In this document: piece by piece, positions 1 to 11,443 of the stretch | Position numbering within the stretch: the stretch's first letter is position 1 | Layout: every line of letters starts with the position of its first letter | Assembly (NCBI GenBank): GCA_036723735.1 | Contig: DAIMGT010000006.1 | Coordinates: 33,766 to 97,765, forward strand | Source of the DNA: UBA4656 sp002405525 | GTDB taxonomy: Bacteria > Pseudomonadota > Gammaproteobacteria > Xanthomonadales > Ahniellaceae | Length of the DNA stretch: 64,000 nt | Direction of reading: 5' to 3' | Program-made: the position numbers and the translations under genes | Notes under the pieces: generated by a model | The model's input: only the letters and a program-made list of their open reading frames with translations | Database searches by the model: none | Told to the model about the DNA's origin: nothing

Positions 1-1130
1 TTTACCCGGAACGGTTTGTTGGCGCCGTCGCTGACGATGTACGCGCCGAATTCTCCCTTGGGTGCCTCCACCGCGGCGTAGGTCTCGCCTTCGGGCGTCA
101 CGTAGCCTTCGGTGAACAGCTTGAAGTGGTGGATCAGCGCTTCCATGTCGTCCTTCATCTCCTCGCGCGACGGCGGGGCGACCTTGAAGTTGCGCGCCAT
201 CACTGGCCCCGGGTTGCCTCGCAGCCACTGCACGCATTGACGGATGATGCTGTTGGACTGGCGCATCTCCTCCACCCGCACGAGATAGCGGTCGTAGCAG
301 TCGCCGTTGGTGCCGACGGGAACGTCGAAGTCGACATCGGCGTACTTCGCATAGGGCTGCTTCTTGCGCAGATCCCAAGCGATGCCGGACCCGCGCAGCA
401 TCGGGCCGCTCATCCCCCAGGCCAGGGCCATCTCGGGAGACACCACGCCGATGCCGACGGTGCGCTGCTTCCAGATCCGGTTGTCGGTCAGCAGGGTTTC
501 GTATTCGTCGATCTTGGACGGAAAATCGGCGGTGAATGCGTCGAGGAAGTCCAGCATCGAGCCTTCGCGCCAAGCGTTCATGCGCGCAAGCTCGGCGCCC
601 CTGCGCCAGGAATGCTCCTTGTACTTCGGCATCCGGTCGGGCAGGTCGCGGTACACGCCGCCGGGACGGTAGTAGGTCGCGTGCAATCGCGCGCCTGAAG
701 CGGCCTCGTAGCAGTCCATCAGTTCCTCGCGCTCGCGGAACGCATAAAGGAACAGGGTCATGGCGCCGAGGTCGAGCGCATTGGAACCCAGCCACATCAG
801 GTGGTTGAGTATGCGCGTGACTTCGTCGAACAGCGTACGGATGTACTGCGCGCGCAGCGGCGGCTCGACGCCGAGCAATTGCTCGATCGCGCGGACGTAG
901 GCGTGCTCGTTGCACATCATCGACACGTAGTCGAGCCTGTCCATGTAGCCGATCGACTGGTTGTAGGGCTTCGACTCGGCCAGCTTCTCGGTGCCACGGT
1001 GCAGCAGCCCGATGTGCGGATCGGCACGCACGATGGTTTCGCCATCCAGCTCCAATACGAGGCGCAGCACGCCGTGCGCGGCCGGGTGCTGGGGCCCGAA
1101 GTTCATCGTGTAATTGCGGATTTCCTGCAT
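1..1130 (-). CDS. nuoD: NADH-quinone oxidoreductase subunit D (partial, 3' end outside window)
   Basis: This is the 49-kDa-type subunit of respiratory complex I, part of the peripheral arm that passes electrons from NADH to quinone. The start ATG at 1130-1128 opens MQEIRNYTMNFGPQHPAAHG, the family's standard N-terminus with the quinone-site GPQHPAAHG loop. About 376 codons are visible; the frame reaches base 1 at GANKPFRVK, so roughly the last 40 residues lie outside. It sits 5 nt downstream of nuoC in the same transcript order (A, B, C, D) as other complex I operons. Identity is certain from the motifs and the neighbours. Confidence 0.97.
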   Translation of the reverse strand, partial: MQEIRNYTMNFGPQHPAAHGVLRLVLELDGETIVRADPHIGLLHRGTEKLAESKPYNQSIGYMDRLDYVSMMCNEHAYVRAIEQLLGVEPPLRAQYIRTLFDEVTRILNHLMWLGSNALDLGAMTLFLYAFREREELMDCYEAASGARLHATYYRPGGVYRDLPDRMPKYKEHSWRRGAELARMNAWREGSMLDFLDAFTADFPSKIDEYETLLTDNRIWKQRTVGIGVVSPEMALAWGMSGPMLRGSGIAWDLRKKQPYAKYADVDFDVPVGTNGDCYDRYLVRVEEMRQSNSIIRQCVQWLRGNPGPVMARNFKVAPPSREEMKDDMEALIHHFKLFTEGYVTPEGETYAAVEAPKGEFGAYIVSDGANKPFRV

Positions 1131-1135
1131 GGCGA

Positions 1136-1849
1136 TCAGCTCTGGGCCTGCGTCTCGGCGCGCCCCTGCTCGTAGCGCGAGTCGTGGCGGACCACCCGCG
1201 GAACCAGCACGCGGGGCTCGATCGAGACCGGCTCGTAGACCACCCGTGCCTTGACCACGTCGTAGCGGACCTCGACATTACCGATCAGGGGGAAGTCCTT
1301 GCGGAACGGGTGCCCCACGAATCCGTAGTCGGTGAGCAGGCGTCGCAGATCGGGATGCCCCTCGAAGACAATGCCGAACAGGTCGAAGGCTTCGCGCTCG
1401 AACCAGTTGGCGGCCGGCCACACGTCGACCAGCGAAGGCACGGCGGGAAGCGCCTCGTCGGGCGCGAAGCAGCGCAGGCGCAGGCGCCGGTTGTGTGACT
1501 GCGAGAGCAGGTGGACCACCACCGCGAATCGCCTCTCGCCACCGGCAGCGGGCCTCTCTCCGCGCTTGAAACGGCCCGGCCCCTGCCCTTCGACCCCGCG
1601 GCTGAAGCCCTGGCTGGAGACGTCGGTGGTGTCCCACTCCACCTCGCCGTAGCCGAGATAGTCGACGCCGCAAAGATCGACCAATTGCTCGAAGCGGAAG
1701 TCGCGTTCGTCGCGCATCGCCCGCGACACCTCGACCAGGCACTCCGGCGCGACCTCGACAGTGACTTGGCCCAGCGGAGCGGACACGCGGACGCGATCCC
1801 CGAAGCGTGCTGCAACGCGCTCGGGCAGGGTGGCTCTCGGCTCGCTCAT
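1136..1849 (-). CDS. nuoC: NADH-quinone oxidoreductase subunit C
   Basis: This is the 30-kDa-type subunit of complex I, 237 residues, separate from NuoD (not fused as in Escherichia coli). The start MSEPRATLPERV at 1849 was chosen because it lies 8 nt after the nuoB stop; the frame stays open further upstream only as a shadow of nuoB. Conserved landmarks are LVDLCGVDYLGYGEVEW, the FEREAFDLFGIVFEGHPDLRR core and the GHPFRKDFPL end. Between them lies a loop of about 30 residues (SSQGFSRGV and following), which I know from Xanthomonas-type NuoC. The gene lies between nuoB and nuoD. Confidence 0.96.
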   Translation of the reverse strand: MSEPRATLPERVAARFGDRVRVSAPLGQVTVEVAPECLVEVSRAMRDERDFRFEQLVDLCGVDYLGYGEVEWDTTDVSSQGFSRGVEGQGPGRFKRGERPAAGGERRFAVVVHLLSQSHNRRLRLRCFAPDEALPAVPSLVDVWPAANWFEREAFDLFGIVFEGHPDLRRLLTDYGFVGHPFRKDFPLIGNVEVRYDVVKARVVYEPVSIEPRVLVPRVVRHDSRYEQGRAETQAQS

Positions 1850-1857
1850 CGGACTCC

Positions 1858-2390
<533 letters not shown>

Positions 2391-2400
<10 letters not shown>

Positions 2401-2750
2401 TCGAGCGCTCCCTTCTTCCACTCGTAGGCGAATCCGACCACCAGAATGCCGAGGAACAGCGCCATTGCCACGATCGCGGGCGCGCCGATCTCGTCGAACG
2501 CCAGCGCCCAAGGAAACAGGAACGCGATTTCAAGGTCGAAGATGATGAACAGGATCGCCACGAGGTAATAGCGCACATCGAATTTCATGCGCGCATCTTC
2601 GAAAGCTTCGAAACCGCACTCGTAGGGAGATAGCTTTTCAGCGCTTCCGCGGCGCGGCCCGAGGAGGCCGCCGAGCGCGAGCAACATGGTCCCGAGGACG
2701 GTCGACACCAATAGGAAGAGCAGGATCGGCAGGTAGTCGGACAGGAACAT
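2391..2750 (-). CDS. nuoA: NADH-quinone oxidoreductase subunit A
   Basis: This 119-residue membrane subunit of complex I has three predicted transmembrane helices (about 8-30, 62-82 and 90-110). The YECGFEAF motif sits in the loop after helix 1, and KFDVRYYLVAILFIIFDLE leads into helix 2; both are diagnostic. It is the first nuo gene of the operon in this window. A tRNA-Leu gene lies about 100 nt upstream on the same strand, so the operon promoter is either in that gap or upstream of the tRNA. Confidence 0.96.
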
Positions 2751-2853
2751 CGGCGCCTCGCGTCTCCTCCTGATCGGACCCGGCGCCGTCGGGCCCGGCG
2801 GCCGGCCAACCCGCGCATGGCGAGCCTTGCGGCCGCGCCATGCGATGCTGCAT

Positions 2854-2939
2854 TGGTGCCCAGGAGAGGACTCGAACCTCCACGGCTTGTGGCCGCTACC
2901 ACCTCAAGGTAGTGCGTCTACCAATTCCGCCACCTGGGC
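2854..2939 (-). tRNA. tRNA-Leu (anticodon GAG)
   Basis: Read on the minus strand, the gene starts GCCCAGG and ends CCTGGGC-A-CCA, a perfect 7-bp acceptor stem with encoded CCA. The anticodon stem CTACC/GGTAG encloses loop TTGAGGT, giving anticodon GAG (leucine, CTC codons). A long variable arm of the class II type precedes the T arm (GGTTCGAGTCC). A possible -10 box, TAGAAT, lies about 15 nt upstream and overlaps the secG stop. The tRNA lies between secG and nuoA. Confidence 0.97.
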
Positions 2940-2957
2940 GTGGAAAACTCTCGAATT

Positions 2958-3404
2958 CTAACCGCTGCCGTCCTTCTGTGCAGCCTCCGGCGGCGATTCC
3001 GGCGTCGCAGGAGCTTCGCCGTCGCCAGCGGGCACCGCCGCGTCGGCCGGCGTCGGAACGGCAGGCACGTCGCTGGCCGCGGCGGGCGACGACGGGGCGG
3101 GAACATCACTGGCCGGGGCTTCCATCGCGCCCATCACGCCAAGGTCCCCGGCGGGCGCGGTCGAGGCGACCCGATGGGTCACGAACATGCCGATCCCGAG
3201 ACTGAGCGCGAAGAACGCGATCGCCAGCCACTTCGTCGACTTGCTGAGAAAGTTGCCGGCACCGCGGGCGCCGAACACCGTGGCCGACGCCCCGGCACCG
3301 AAGCCTGAACCGGCTTGAGCGCCGGCACCGCGCTGCATGAGGATCAGCACGACCATCGCGATGGCCACGCACACGTAAACGACGTTGAGGATGGTCAGGG
3401 TCAT
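2958..3404 (-). CDS. secG: Preprotein translocase subunit SecG
   Basis: SecG is the small helper subunit of the SecYEG protein export channel in the inner membrane. The 148-residue product starts MTLTILNVVYVCVAIAMVVL, a first transmembrane helix, followed by LMQRGAGAQAGSGFGAGASA and FGARGAGNFLSKSTKWLA, the conserved cytosolic loop, then a second helix (about 57-77). The tail after residue 80 is rich in Ala, Pro and Asp, has no predicted fold, and makes the protein longer than the 110-residue E. coli form. Its start lies 3 nt after the tpiA stop, so the two are co-transcribed. Confidence 0.95.
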   Translation of the reverse strand: MTLTILNVVYVCVAIAMVVLILMQRGAGAQAGSGFGAGASATVFGARGAGNFLSKSTKWLAIAFFALSLGIGMFVTHRVASTAPAGDLGVMGAMEAPASDVPAPSSPAAASDVPAVPTPADAAVPAGDGEAPATPESPPEAAQKDGSG

Positions 3405-3407
3405 GAT

Positions 3408-4157
3408 TCAGTCCGTGCGCCGCGCTGAAGCCGCGATGGCGAGGAAGTCCGACGCCACCAAGGAGGCGCCGCCGACCAGCCCGCCGTCGATGTCCGGCTG
3501 CGAGAACAGTTCCGCCGCGTTCGAGGGCTTCACGCTGCCGCCGTACAGGATCGGCAGCGAGCGCGCGACTATAGCATCGAGCGCGGCCACTTTGCCACGC
3601 AGGAAGGCATGCGCGGCCTGTGCCTGCGCGCTGGTCGCGGTCCGTCCGGTGCCGATCGCCCAAACCGGCTCGTAGGCCAGCACGGCGCCGTGCAGCGCCG
3701 CGACACCGGTGGCGAGCACCGCGTCGAGCTGGCGGCCGACCACGCTCTCGGTGATGCCGGCCTCGCGCTCGGCCAGGGTCTCGCCGACGCACAGGATCGG
3801 CGCCAGGCCGGCCGCCTGCGCGGCGGCGAACTTGGCAGCCACCAGCGCGTCCGTTTCCGCGTGGTATTGCCGGCGTTCCGAGTGACCGACGATGGCGAAC
3901 CGCGCGCCGCAGTCGGCCAGCATCGGGGCTGCGACTTCGCCGGTGTACGCGCCCTGCAGCTGCGCGCTGACGTCCTGCGCGCCGACCTCGACCCGGCCAG
4001 CCGCGGCGTCGGCCACGATGCCGAGGTACGGGAACGGCGGCGCGAGGACGACCCGCACGCCCGCGGGCGCGTCGGCGGCGATCGTCGCGGCGAGTTCGCG
4101 CGCCATCTGCCGCGAGCCGTGCATCTTCCAGTTGCCGGCGACGATCCGCTCGCGCAT
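3408..4157 (-). CDS. tpiA: Triose-phosphate isomerase
   Basis: This 249-residue TIM-barrel enzyme interconverts dihydroxyacetone phosphate and glyceraldehyde 3-phosphate in glycolysis. Start MRERIVAGNWKMHG at 4157 gives the usual N-terminus and is preceded by a GGAGGA ribosome-binding site; a longer frame to 4217 lacks family similarity. Active-site residues are visible: Asn9 and Lys11 (AGNWKMHG), His92 (IVGHSERR), Glu163 (YEPVWAIGTG) and the phosphate-binding LYGGSVKPSN. The secG gene follows 3 nt downstream. Confidence 0.97.
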   Translation of the reverse strand: MRERIVAGNWKMHGSRQMARELAATIAADAPAGVRVVLAPPFPYLGIVADAAAGRVEVGAQDVSAQLQGAYTGEVAAPMLADCGARFAIVGHSERRQYHAETDALVAAKFAAAQAAGLAPILCVGETLAEREAGITESVVGRQLDAVLATGVAALHGAVLAYEPVWAIGTGRTATSAQAQAAHAFLRGKVAALDAIVARSLPILYGGSVKPSNAAELFSQPDIDGGLVGGASLVASDFLAIAASARRTD

Positions 4158-4261
4158 GGCCTGATCCTCCGCGAATAAATCGCGCGCAGGATATCGGGGC
4201 GACGCATGGCGGTCCATGTCGCCCGTAGAATCAGCCCCACCCTCCCTCCTCGCGAGCGCGC

Positions 4262-5089
4262 ATGGACCATCCGCATCCGAATCGCCCGTGGGCCCTCGTG
4301 ACCGGCGCCTCTGCCGGCCTCGGCGCCGAGTTCGCGCGCCAGCTGGCGGCCCGCGGCCACTCGCTGGTGCTGGTGGCGCGCCGCGAGGACCGACTGCAGG
4401 CGCTAGCGCGCGAGCTGCGCGAACGGCACGGCGCGGCCTCGCTGGTCGTGGCGCTGGACCTGTCCGGCCCCGCTGCCGGCGCCGCGCTGTTCGCGCGCAC
4501 GGAGGCGGCGGGCATCGTCGTGGACTACCTCGTCAACAACGCGGGCTATGGCCTGCCCGGCACCCTGACCCACCAGCCGTGGGAAGCGCATCGCGCCTTC
4601 ATCGAGGTGATGGTCGCGGGACCGGTGGACCTGTGCTGGCGCTACCTGCCCGGGATGCGCGAGCGCCGCCGCGGGCACGTCGTGAACGTCGCCTCGCTGG
4701 CCGGTCTCGTGCCGGCCTCGGCCGGCCATACCCTGTACGGCGCCAGCAAGGCCTGGCTGATCAAGTTCTCCCAGTCGCTGGCGCTGGAGAACGCACCGCT
4801 GGGCGTCAAGGTCTGCGCGCTGTGCCCCGGCTTCACCTATTCGGAGTTCCACGACGTCAACGGCGCCCGCGCCATCGTGTCGAAGATGCCCAAGTACATG
4901 TGGATGGACGCCGCCCCGGTGGTCGCCGCCGGCATCGCGGCGGTCGAGCGCGGAGAAGTGGTCTGCGTGCCGGGCCGCGTGAACCGCTTCATCAAGTTCC
5001 TGATCAAGCACCTGCCCGACGGCATGGCCCTGCGCATGACCGCGAAGCGCTCGAAGGAATTCCGCGTGCAGGACGGCGCCGCGGGCTGA
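4262..5089 (+). CDS. Short-chain dehydrogenase/reductase
   Basis: This 275-residue classical SDR is a Rossmann-fold NAD(P)-dependent oxidoreductase. The cofactor motif TGASAGLG is at residues 14-21, NNAGYG follows at about 91, the catalytic Ser is in NVASLAG and the Tyr-Lys pair in YGASK. The region after the active site (CPGFTYSEFHD) and the basic C-terminus (LMRMTAKRSK-like) resemble the DltE/YqjQ group of SDRs of unknown substrate. It stands alone, divergent from tpiA and convergent with the next gene, so context does not suggest a substrate. Confidence 0.88.
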   Translation: MDHPHPNRPWALVTGASAGLGAEFARQLAARGHSLVLVARREDRLQALARELRERHGAASLVVALDLSGPAAGAALFARTEAAGIVVDYLVNNAGYGLPGTLTHQPWEAHRAFIEVMVAGPVDLCWRYLPGMRERRRGHVVNVASLAGLVPASAGHTLYGASKAWLIKFSQSLALENAPLGVKVCALCPGFTYSEFHDVNGARAIVSKMPKYMWMDAAPVVAAGIAAVERGEVVCVPGRVNRFIKFLIKHLPDGMALRMTAKRSKEFRVQDGAAG

Positions 5090-5096
5090 ACGCCAC

Positions 5097-5113
5097 CCCG
5101 CGGCCGACGCGGG
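5097..5113. terminator. Possible hairpin between convergent genes
   Basis: CCCGCG and CGCGGG form a perfect 6-bp stem around a 5-nt loop, 8 nt after the stop of the upstream dehydrogenase and 10 nt before the stop of the convergent oxygenase gene. There is no T run, so intrinsic termination is uncertain. The position between two converging genes is the main support. Confidence 0.35.
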
Positions 5114-5122
5114 CGCTTGCCC

Positions 5123-6064
5123 TCAGACCAGCCGGATCTCGCGCAGGCGTTCCATCAGGTATCCGTGGGCGGTGATCGGCTGCGGGTAGCGGCTGGGGTT
5201 GTCGGCGCTCACGCAGCACGGCAGCACGTCGATCAGGAAGTCGGGGTTCGGGTGCAGGAAGTACGGCACCGAATAGCGCGGCTGGCGCGCGAGGTCGCCT
5301 GGCGGGTTGACCACGCGGTGGGTGGTCGAGGGATACACGTGATTGGTCAACCGCTGCAGCATGTCGCCGATATTGACCACGATGGTGTCGCCGTCGGCGG
5401 TGAACGGCACCCATTCGCCCTGCCGCGAGAGCACCTCGAGGCCGGCTGCGCTCGCACCCACCAGGAGGGTGATGAAGTTGATGTCCTCATGCGCGCCGGC
5501 GCGCACGTTGGGCACTTCAGGTGCGGTGATCGGCGGGTAGTGGATCGGGCGCAGGATCGAGTTGCCCTGCTCGACCTTGTCCTCGAAGTACGCCTCCGGC
5601 AGGTCGATATGCAGGGCCAGTGCGCGCAGCACGCGCCGGCCCAGCGCGTCCAGCGCCTCGTACAGACCGTAGCCGAAGCGGCGGAAGCCGGGCACCTCGT
5701 CCGGCCACAGGTTCGGCGGCATCACGTCCGCGTGCCGTGAGCCGCGATCGATCTCGCGACCGATGTGCCAAAACTCCTTCAGGTCCGGATAGCGCGAATC
5801 CTTGGCCGTTTCGACGCCGAACGGCGTGTAGCCGCGCGCGCCGCCGCCGCCCTTGAGGTGATACTTCAACTTGACCTCGGTCGGCAGCGCGAAGAACTCG
5901 CGGAACGCCTCGTAGGACCCGCCGACCAGGGCCGCCGGGATGCCATGCCCGCGGATTCCGCAGAAGCCCCACTCGCGGTAGGCACTGCCGATCTGCTCGA
6001 CGAACGCGCGCCGGTCGCTGTCGAAGCGGCGGATGTCGAGGGTAGGTATCCTGGACTGGCTCAT
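5123..6064 (-). CDS. 2-oxoglutarate/Fe(II)-dependent oxygenase, isopenicillin N synthase family
   Basis: This 313-residue cytosolic enzyme belongs to the plant/fungal-type non-haem iron oxygenases. The N-terminal DIOX_N part (IPTLDIRRF ... YREWGFCGIRGHGI) precedes the jelly-roll core. The iron triad is visible as His-x-Asp in GAHEDINFITLL and the distal His in STTHRVVNPP; the 2-oxoglutarate anchor is Arg-x-Ser in RYSVPYFLHPNP. Start MSQSRIPTLDI at 6064 was preferred because upstream in-frame sequence has no similarity. The substrate is unknown; bacterial homologues are usually annotated only to family. Not a beta-lactam cluster: no neighbouring ACV synthetase. Confidence 0.87.
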   Translation of the reverse strand: MSQSRIPTLDIRRFDSDRRAFVEQIGSAYREWGFCGIRGHGIPAALVGGSYEAFREFFALPTEVKLKYHLKGGGGARGYTPFGVETAKDSRYPDLKEFWHIGREIDRGSRHADVMPPNLWPDEVPGFRRFGYGLYEALDALGRRVLRALALHIDLPEAYFEDKVEQGNSILRPIHYPPITAPEVPNVRAGAHEDINFITLLVGASAAGLEVLSRQGEWVPFTADGDTIVVNIGDMLQRLTNHVYPSTTHRVVNPPGDLARQPRYSVPYFLHPNPDFLIDVLPCCVSADNPSRYPQPITAHGYLMERLREIRLV

Positions 6065-6191
6065 GGCGTCGGTCGGCTTTCGGCGTGTGCCACCCATTCT
6101 AGGCGGCCGCCGCGCCTGGCTCCATGCCCGGGGCGGCGCGGCGCGCCGCCGCCGACTGCCGGCGCGGGGCGCCAAGCATCTTGGCCGCCGC

Positions 6192-7547
6192 TCACGGCGG
6201 CTCCGAGTTCGCTGCCGCGCTCACCGCCGCGGCCAGCCTGCCGAGCACCGCGTCGACCAGCATCGAATCGTCCGCCTCGACGGTGAGCCGGATCACGGGT
6301 TCGGTGCCGGACGCGCGCAACACGAGGCGACCGCGGCCGGCAAGCGACTGCTCGGCCTCGGCGCGGGCACGCTCGACCAACGCATGTGCCATCGGGCTGC
6401 TGCCCGCCGCCACGCGCACGTTGACGGTCTTCTGCGGCAGCCGCGACCAGCCGCCGGCGAGCCTATCGAGGCCCTCGCACCGCCGCACCAGGACCTCCAG
6501 CACCTGCAGCGCGCAGACCAGCGCGTCGCCGGTGCTGGCGCGGTCGAGGCAAAGTACGTGGCCGGAAGCCTCGCCGCCGAGCACCCCGCCCTGCCCGACG
6601 AGCATCTGGTGCACGAATCGGTCGCCGACCGCGGCGCGCCGGAACGCGATGCCGCGCCGCGTCAGCGACTGCTCGAGCCCATAGTTGCTCATCAGAGTGC
6701 CGACCACCGGGCCGCGCAGGCGCCCGGTCGCCTGCCAGTCGCATGCCAGCAGGTGCAGGATGTCGTCACCGTCGACCAGCGCGCCCGATCGGTCCGCCAA
6801 CACCAGCCGGTCACCGTCGCCGTCGAACGCGATACCGAGATCGGCGCCGCGCGCGAGCACCTCGCGGCACATCGCCTGCGGGTGGGTGGAGCCACAGTCG
6901 AGGTTGATGTTGAGGCCGTCCGGCGCGACCGCCAGCGGCAGCACGACCGCGCCGAGGTCGGTCAGCAGGCGCGGCGCGAGCTGGTAATTCGCACCATGGG
7001 CGCAGTCGACGACGACCCGCAAGCCCGTCAGCGACAATTCGGGCGGCACTGTGGCGCGGCAGAACCCGAGGTAGCGCTCCGCAGCGTCGGCCATGCGGCG
7101 CGCCTTGCCGAGCCGCTCGGGCTTGACGGTGGCGAATGGCGCGTCGATCGCCGACTCGATCGCTCGCTCGAGTTCGTCCGAAAGCTTCTCGCCTTGTGCG
7201 GAAAAGAACTTGATGCCGTTGTCGAAATGCGGGTTGTGCGAAGCACTGATCACGATGCCGGCGCTGGCGCCGGCCTGCCGGGTCAACATCGCAACTGCAG
7301 GGGTCGGCATCGGCCCCAGCAAACGGACATCGGCTCCGGCGGCGATCAGGCCCGCCTCCAGCGCGCTCTCGAACATGTAGCCGGAGCGCCGGGTGTCCTT
7401 GCCGATCAGGATCGAGCCGTCACCACCGGCCGCGACAAGCACCTCTCCGGCGGCGCGCCCGAGCCGCAGCACGAAGTCCGCGCTGATCGGCCACACCCCG
7501 ACCGTGCCACGGATGCCATCGGTACCAAAATACCTGCGATCGCCCAT
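6192..7547 (-). CDS. glmM: Phosphoglucosamine mutase
   Basis: GlmM converts glucosamine 6-phosphate to glucosamine 1-phosphate on the route to UDP-GlcNAc for peptidoglycan and lipopolysaccharide. The 451-residue protein starts MGDRRYFGTDGIRG, the family's N-terminus. The phosphoserine loop GIVISASHNPHFDNG places the active Ser at about 103; the metal loop AFDGDGDRL and the C-terminal phosphate loop LRASGTEPVIR are intact. It closes the rlmE-ftsH-folP-glmM order known from many Gammaproteobacteria and lies about 110 nt after folP. Confidence 0.96.
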   Translation of the reverse strand: MGDRRYFGTDGIRGTVGVWPISADFVLRLGRAAGEVLVAAGGDGSILIGKDTRRSGYMFESALEAGLIAAGADVRLLGPMPTPAVAMLTRQAGASAGIVISASHNPHFDNGIKFFSAQGEKLSDELERAIESAIDAPFATVKPERLGKARRMADAAERYLGFCRATVPPELSLTGLRVVVDCAHGANYQLAPRLLTDLGAVVLPLAVAPDGLNINLDCGSTHPQAMCREVLARGADLGIAFDGDGDRLVLADRSGALVDGDDILHLLACDWQATGRLRGPVVGTLMSNYGLEQSLTRRGIAFRRAAVGDRFVHQMLVGQGGVLGGEASGHVLCLDRASTGDALVCALQVLEVLVRRCEGLDRLAGGWSRLPQKTVNVRVAAGSSPMAHALVERARAEAEQSLAGRGRLVLRASGTEPVIRLTVEADDSMLVDAVLGRLAAAVSAAANSEPP

Positions 7548-7656
7548 GCGATTCCCCGTGCGCCGGCCGGCCATGATGCCAAGGCGCGCCCGACAGGACC
7601 AGCGCTGGCCCCGCGCCGCTGTTCGGACGTCGGTTCCCCAACGACCCGCAGGGTGC

Positions 7657-8577
7657 TCAGTCCTCCGCCAGCAGGCGCACACGACGTGCGGCGTCGGGAT
7701 CGGCCAGCCGCGCCTCCCGCACCGGGACTCCGGACGCCACCGCCTGCCATACGGCGAGCGCATCGCGGGTCGCCGCCACGTCGTGCACGCGCACGATCGC
7801 GGCTCCCTTCTGCACCGCGAGCAGGGCCGCCGCCACCGATCCGTGCAGTCGCTCGCGCGGCGCGTCACGCCCGGTAATCGCGCCGATCATCGCCTTGCGC
7901 GACAATCCGGCCAGCACCGGCACGCCCAGCGTGGCGAAGCGATCCATACCGCGCAGCAGGTCGAGGTTGTGCGCGAGCGTCTTGCCGAAACCGAAGCCCG
8001 GATCGACGATCAGCCGCGCCCTGTCGATGCCGGCGAACTGGCAGGCGAGGATGCGGTCGGCGAGGAAGCGGTGCACGTCTGCGACCACGTCGTCGTAGTG
8101 CGGATCCTGCTGCATGGTTCGCGGCTCGCCCCGCATGTGCATCAGCACGGCGGCCGCGCCGGCTTCGGCGACGGCGTCCAGTGCGCCATCGGCGCGCAGC
8201 GCCAGCACATCGTTGACCATCGAAGCGCCAGCGGCCAGCGCAGCGCGCATCACACTCGGCTTGGCGGTATCGATCGACACCGGCACCCCGGCCCGCGCGG
8301 CCAGCGCTTCGACCACCGGCAGCACGCGGCGCAGTTCCTCACTCTCATCGACCGGACCGGCACCGGGGCGGGTTGATTCGCCGCCGACGTCCAGCAGATC
8401 GGCGCCCTGTTCCACCAGCCGCAGCGCGTGATCGACCGCGGCCTGCGCCGAATCGAAGGACCCACCGTCGCTGAACGAGTCCGGCGTGACGTTGACCACG
8501 CCCATGATGCTCGGGCGGTCAAGGACCAGGGTCGCGCCACCCTTCAGGAGCAGCGTGCGATGGACGGTGTCGAACAT
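7657..8577 (-). CDS. folP: Dihydropteroate synthase
   Basis: FolP condenses 4-aminobenzoate with dihydropterin pyrophosphate in folate synthesis and is the sulfonamide target. The 306-residue TIM-barrel starts MFDTVHRTLLLKGG at 8577 (an ATG at 8634 adds 19 residues and cannot be excluded). Signature 1 IMGVVNVTPDSFSDGG and signature 2 LDVGGESTRPGAGPVDESEE are both intact, as are the DPGFGFGKT and GLSRKAMIG substrate loops. The region just upstream is damaged by the assembly gap, so the true distance to ftsH and any promoter cannot be read. Confidence 0.94.
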   Translation of the reverse strand: MFDTVHRTLLLKGGATLVLDRPSIMGVVNVTPDSFSDGGSFDSAQAAVDHALRLVEQGADLLDVGGESTRPGAGPVDESEELRRVLPVVEALAARAGVPVSIDTAKPSVMRAALAAGASMVNDVLALRADGALDAVAEAGAAAVLMHMRGEPRTMQQDPHYDDVVADVHRFLADRILACQFAGIDRARLIVDPGFGFGKTLAHNLDLLRGMDRFATLGVPVLAGLSRKAMIGAITGRDAPRERLHGSVAAALLAVQKGAAIVRVHDVAATRDALAVWQAVASGVPVREARLADPDAARRVRLLAED

Positions 8578-8786
8578 AAGAATCGGGTCCCCGGGAAGCA
8601 CGAAGCCCTCGGGCGAGGGCTTCGCGGGCGGCAACGCGCGGCGCGCAGCGCTTCAGGTTTGGGGCGCGGCGCCGCCGATCGGGCCGGGCTGGAGGAAGGA
8701 GCCGCCCCCCCGCCCGGGGGGGAGCGGAAAGACCCACAAGGGGGGGGGGCGCCGGGGCAACCAAAAGGAGAGAAAANNNNNNNNNN

Positions 8787-10710
<1,924 letters not shown>

Positions 10711-10731
10711 CGAACCGTTCCTGTCTTCGGA

Positions 10732-11370
10732 TCACAACCTTGCCGCGGAGTTTCCCTTGAAGCCGGTGCACAGGGCGTAGACTTCGGGGCTTCGGGCCCT
10801 CGAAGCCTCGGGTTTCCGCATCGTGACCCTGGCGTACCGGGTGCGCAAGTCCTTGAGGTAGGCGTCGAAGCCCGCCCCCTGGAACAACTTGACCAGGAAC
10901 GCGCCGCCCGGGGCAAGATGCTGCTGGGCAAAATCGCGCGCCAGTTCAACCAGTTCCATCGAACGCGCCTGATCGACCGATGCCACCCCGCTCATGTTGG
11001 GGGCCATGTCGGACAACACAAGGTCGACCGCCCGTCCAGCAACCTCTGCCTCCAGCCGATGCAGGACCCCGGGATCGCGGAAATCGCCCTCCAGAACGAT
11101 CACGCCCGGGATCGCCGGCATGGGCAGGATGTCGAGCGCGATCACGGCGGTCTTTCCGGCCAAGCGCCGCGCCACCACCTGCGCCCAGCCGCCCGGCGCC
11201 GCGCCGAGGTCGACCACCACCATCCCGGGCTTCAGGATCCGGTCGCGCTCGATCAGTTCCTCCAGCTTGTAGGCCGCGCGCGACCGCAGCCCTTCGGCCT
11301 GTGCACGCTGGACGAAGGGGTCGCTGAAGTGCTCGCGCAGCCAGCGCTGGCTGCTTTTGCTGCGGGGCAT
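10732..11370 (-). CDS. rlmE: 23S rRNA 2'-O-ribose methyltransferase RlmE (FtsJ/RrmJ)
   Basis: RlmE methylates the 2'-hydroxyl of U2552 in the ribosomal A loop, a late large-subunit assembly step. The 212-residue Rossmann methyltransferase starts MPRSKSSQRWLREHFSDPFV at 11370. The catalytic tetrad K-D-K-E is visible as Lys35 (RAAYKLEEL), Asp121 (VLSDMAPNMSG), Lys161 (FLVKLFQG) and Glu188 (RKPEASR); the SAM loop is DLGAAPGGWAQ. It is divergent from yhbY with 73 nt between the start codons, an arrangement shared with E. coli, so both promoters must lie in that gap. Confidence 0.95.
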   Translation of the reverse strand: MPRSKSSQRWLREHFSDPFVQRAQAEGLRSRAAYKLEELIERDRILKPGMVVVDLGAAPGGWAQVVARRLAGKTAVIALDILPMPAIPGVIVLEGDFRDPGVLHRLEAEVAGRAVDLVLSDMAPNMSGVASVDQARSMELVELARDFAQQHLAPGGAFLVKLFQGAGFDAYLKDLRTRYARVTMRKPEASRARSPEVYALCTGFKGNSAARL

Positions 11371-11443
11371 GGACGGGTCCGGTGCGGGGCGATGTCCGCA
11401 CCCCGCATGATACGCTGCGCAGCCCCTTGTCGCCCGCTCCGCC

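Noticed and set aside
5123..6064. Beta-lactam biosynthesis based on the isopenicillin N synthase family name
   Set aside because: Only a family-level match; no ACV synthetase or related genes nearby.
6033..7877. Long plus-strand frame opposite glmM
   Set aside because: No family similarity, and the minus strand carries all GlmM motifs.
8653..8786. Gly/Pro-rich C-terminal extension of FtsH through the N run
   Set aside because: Encoded by homopolymers and N at an assembly join; not evidence for protein.
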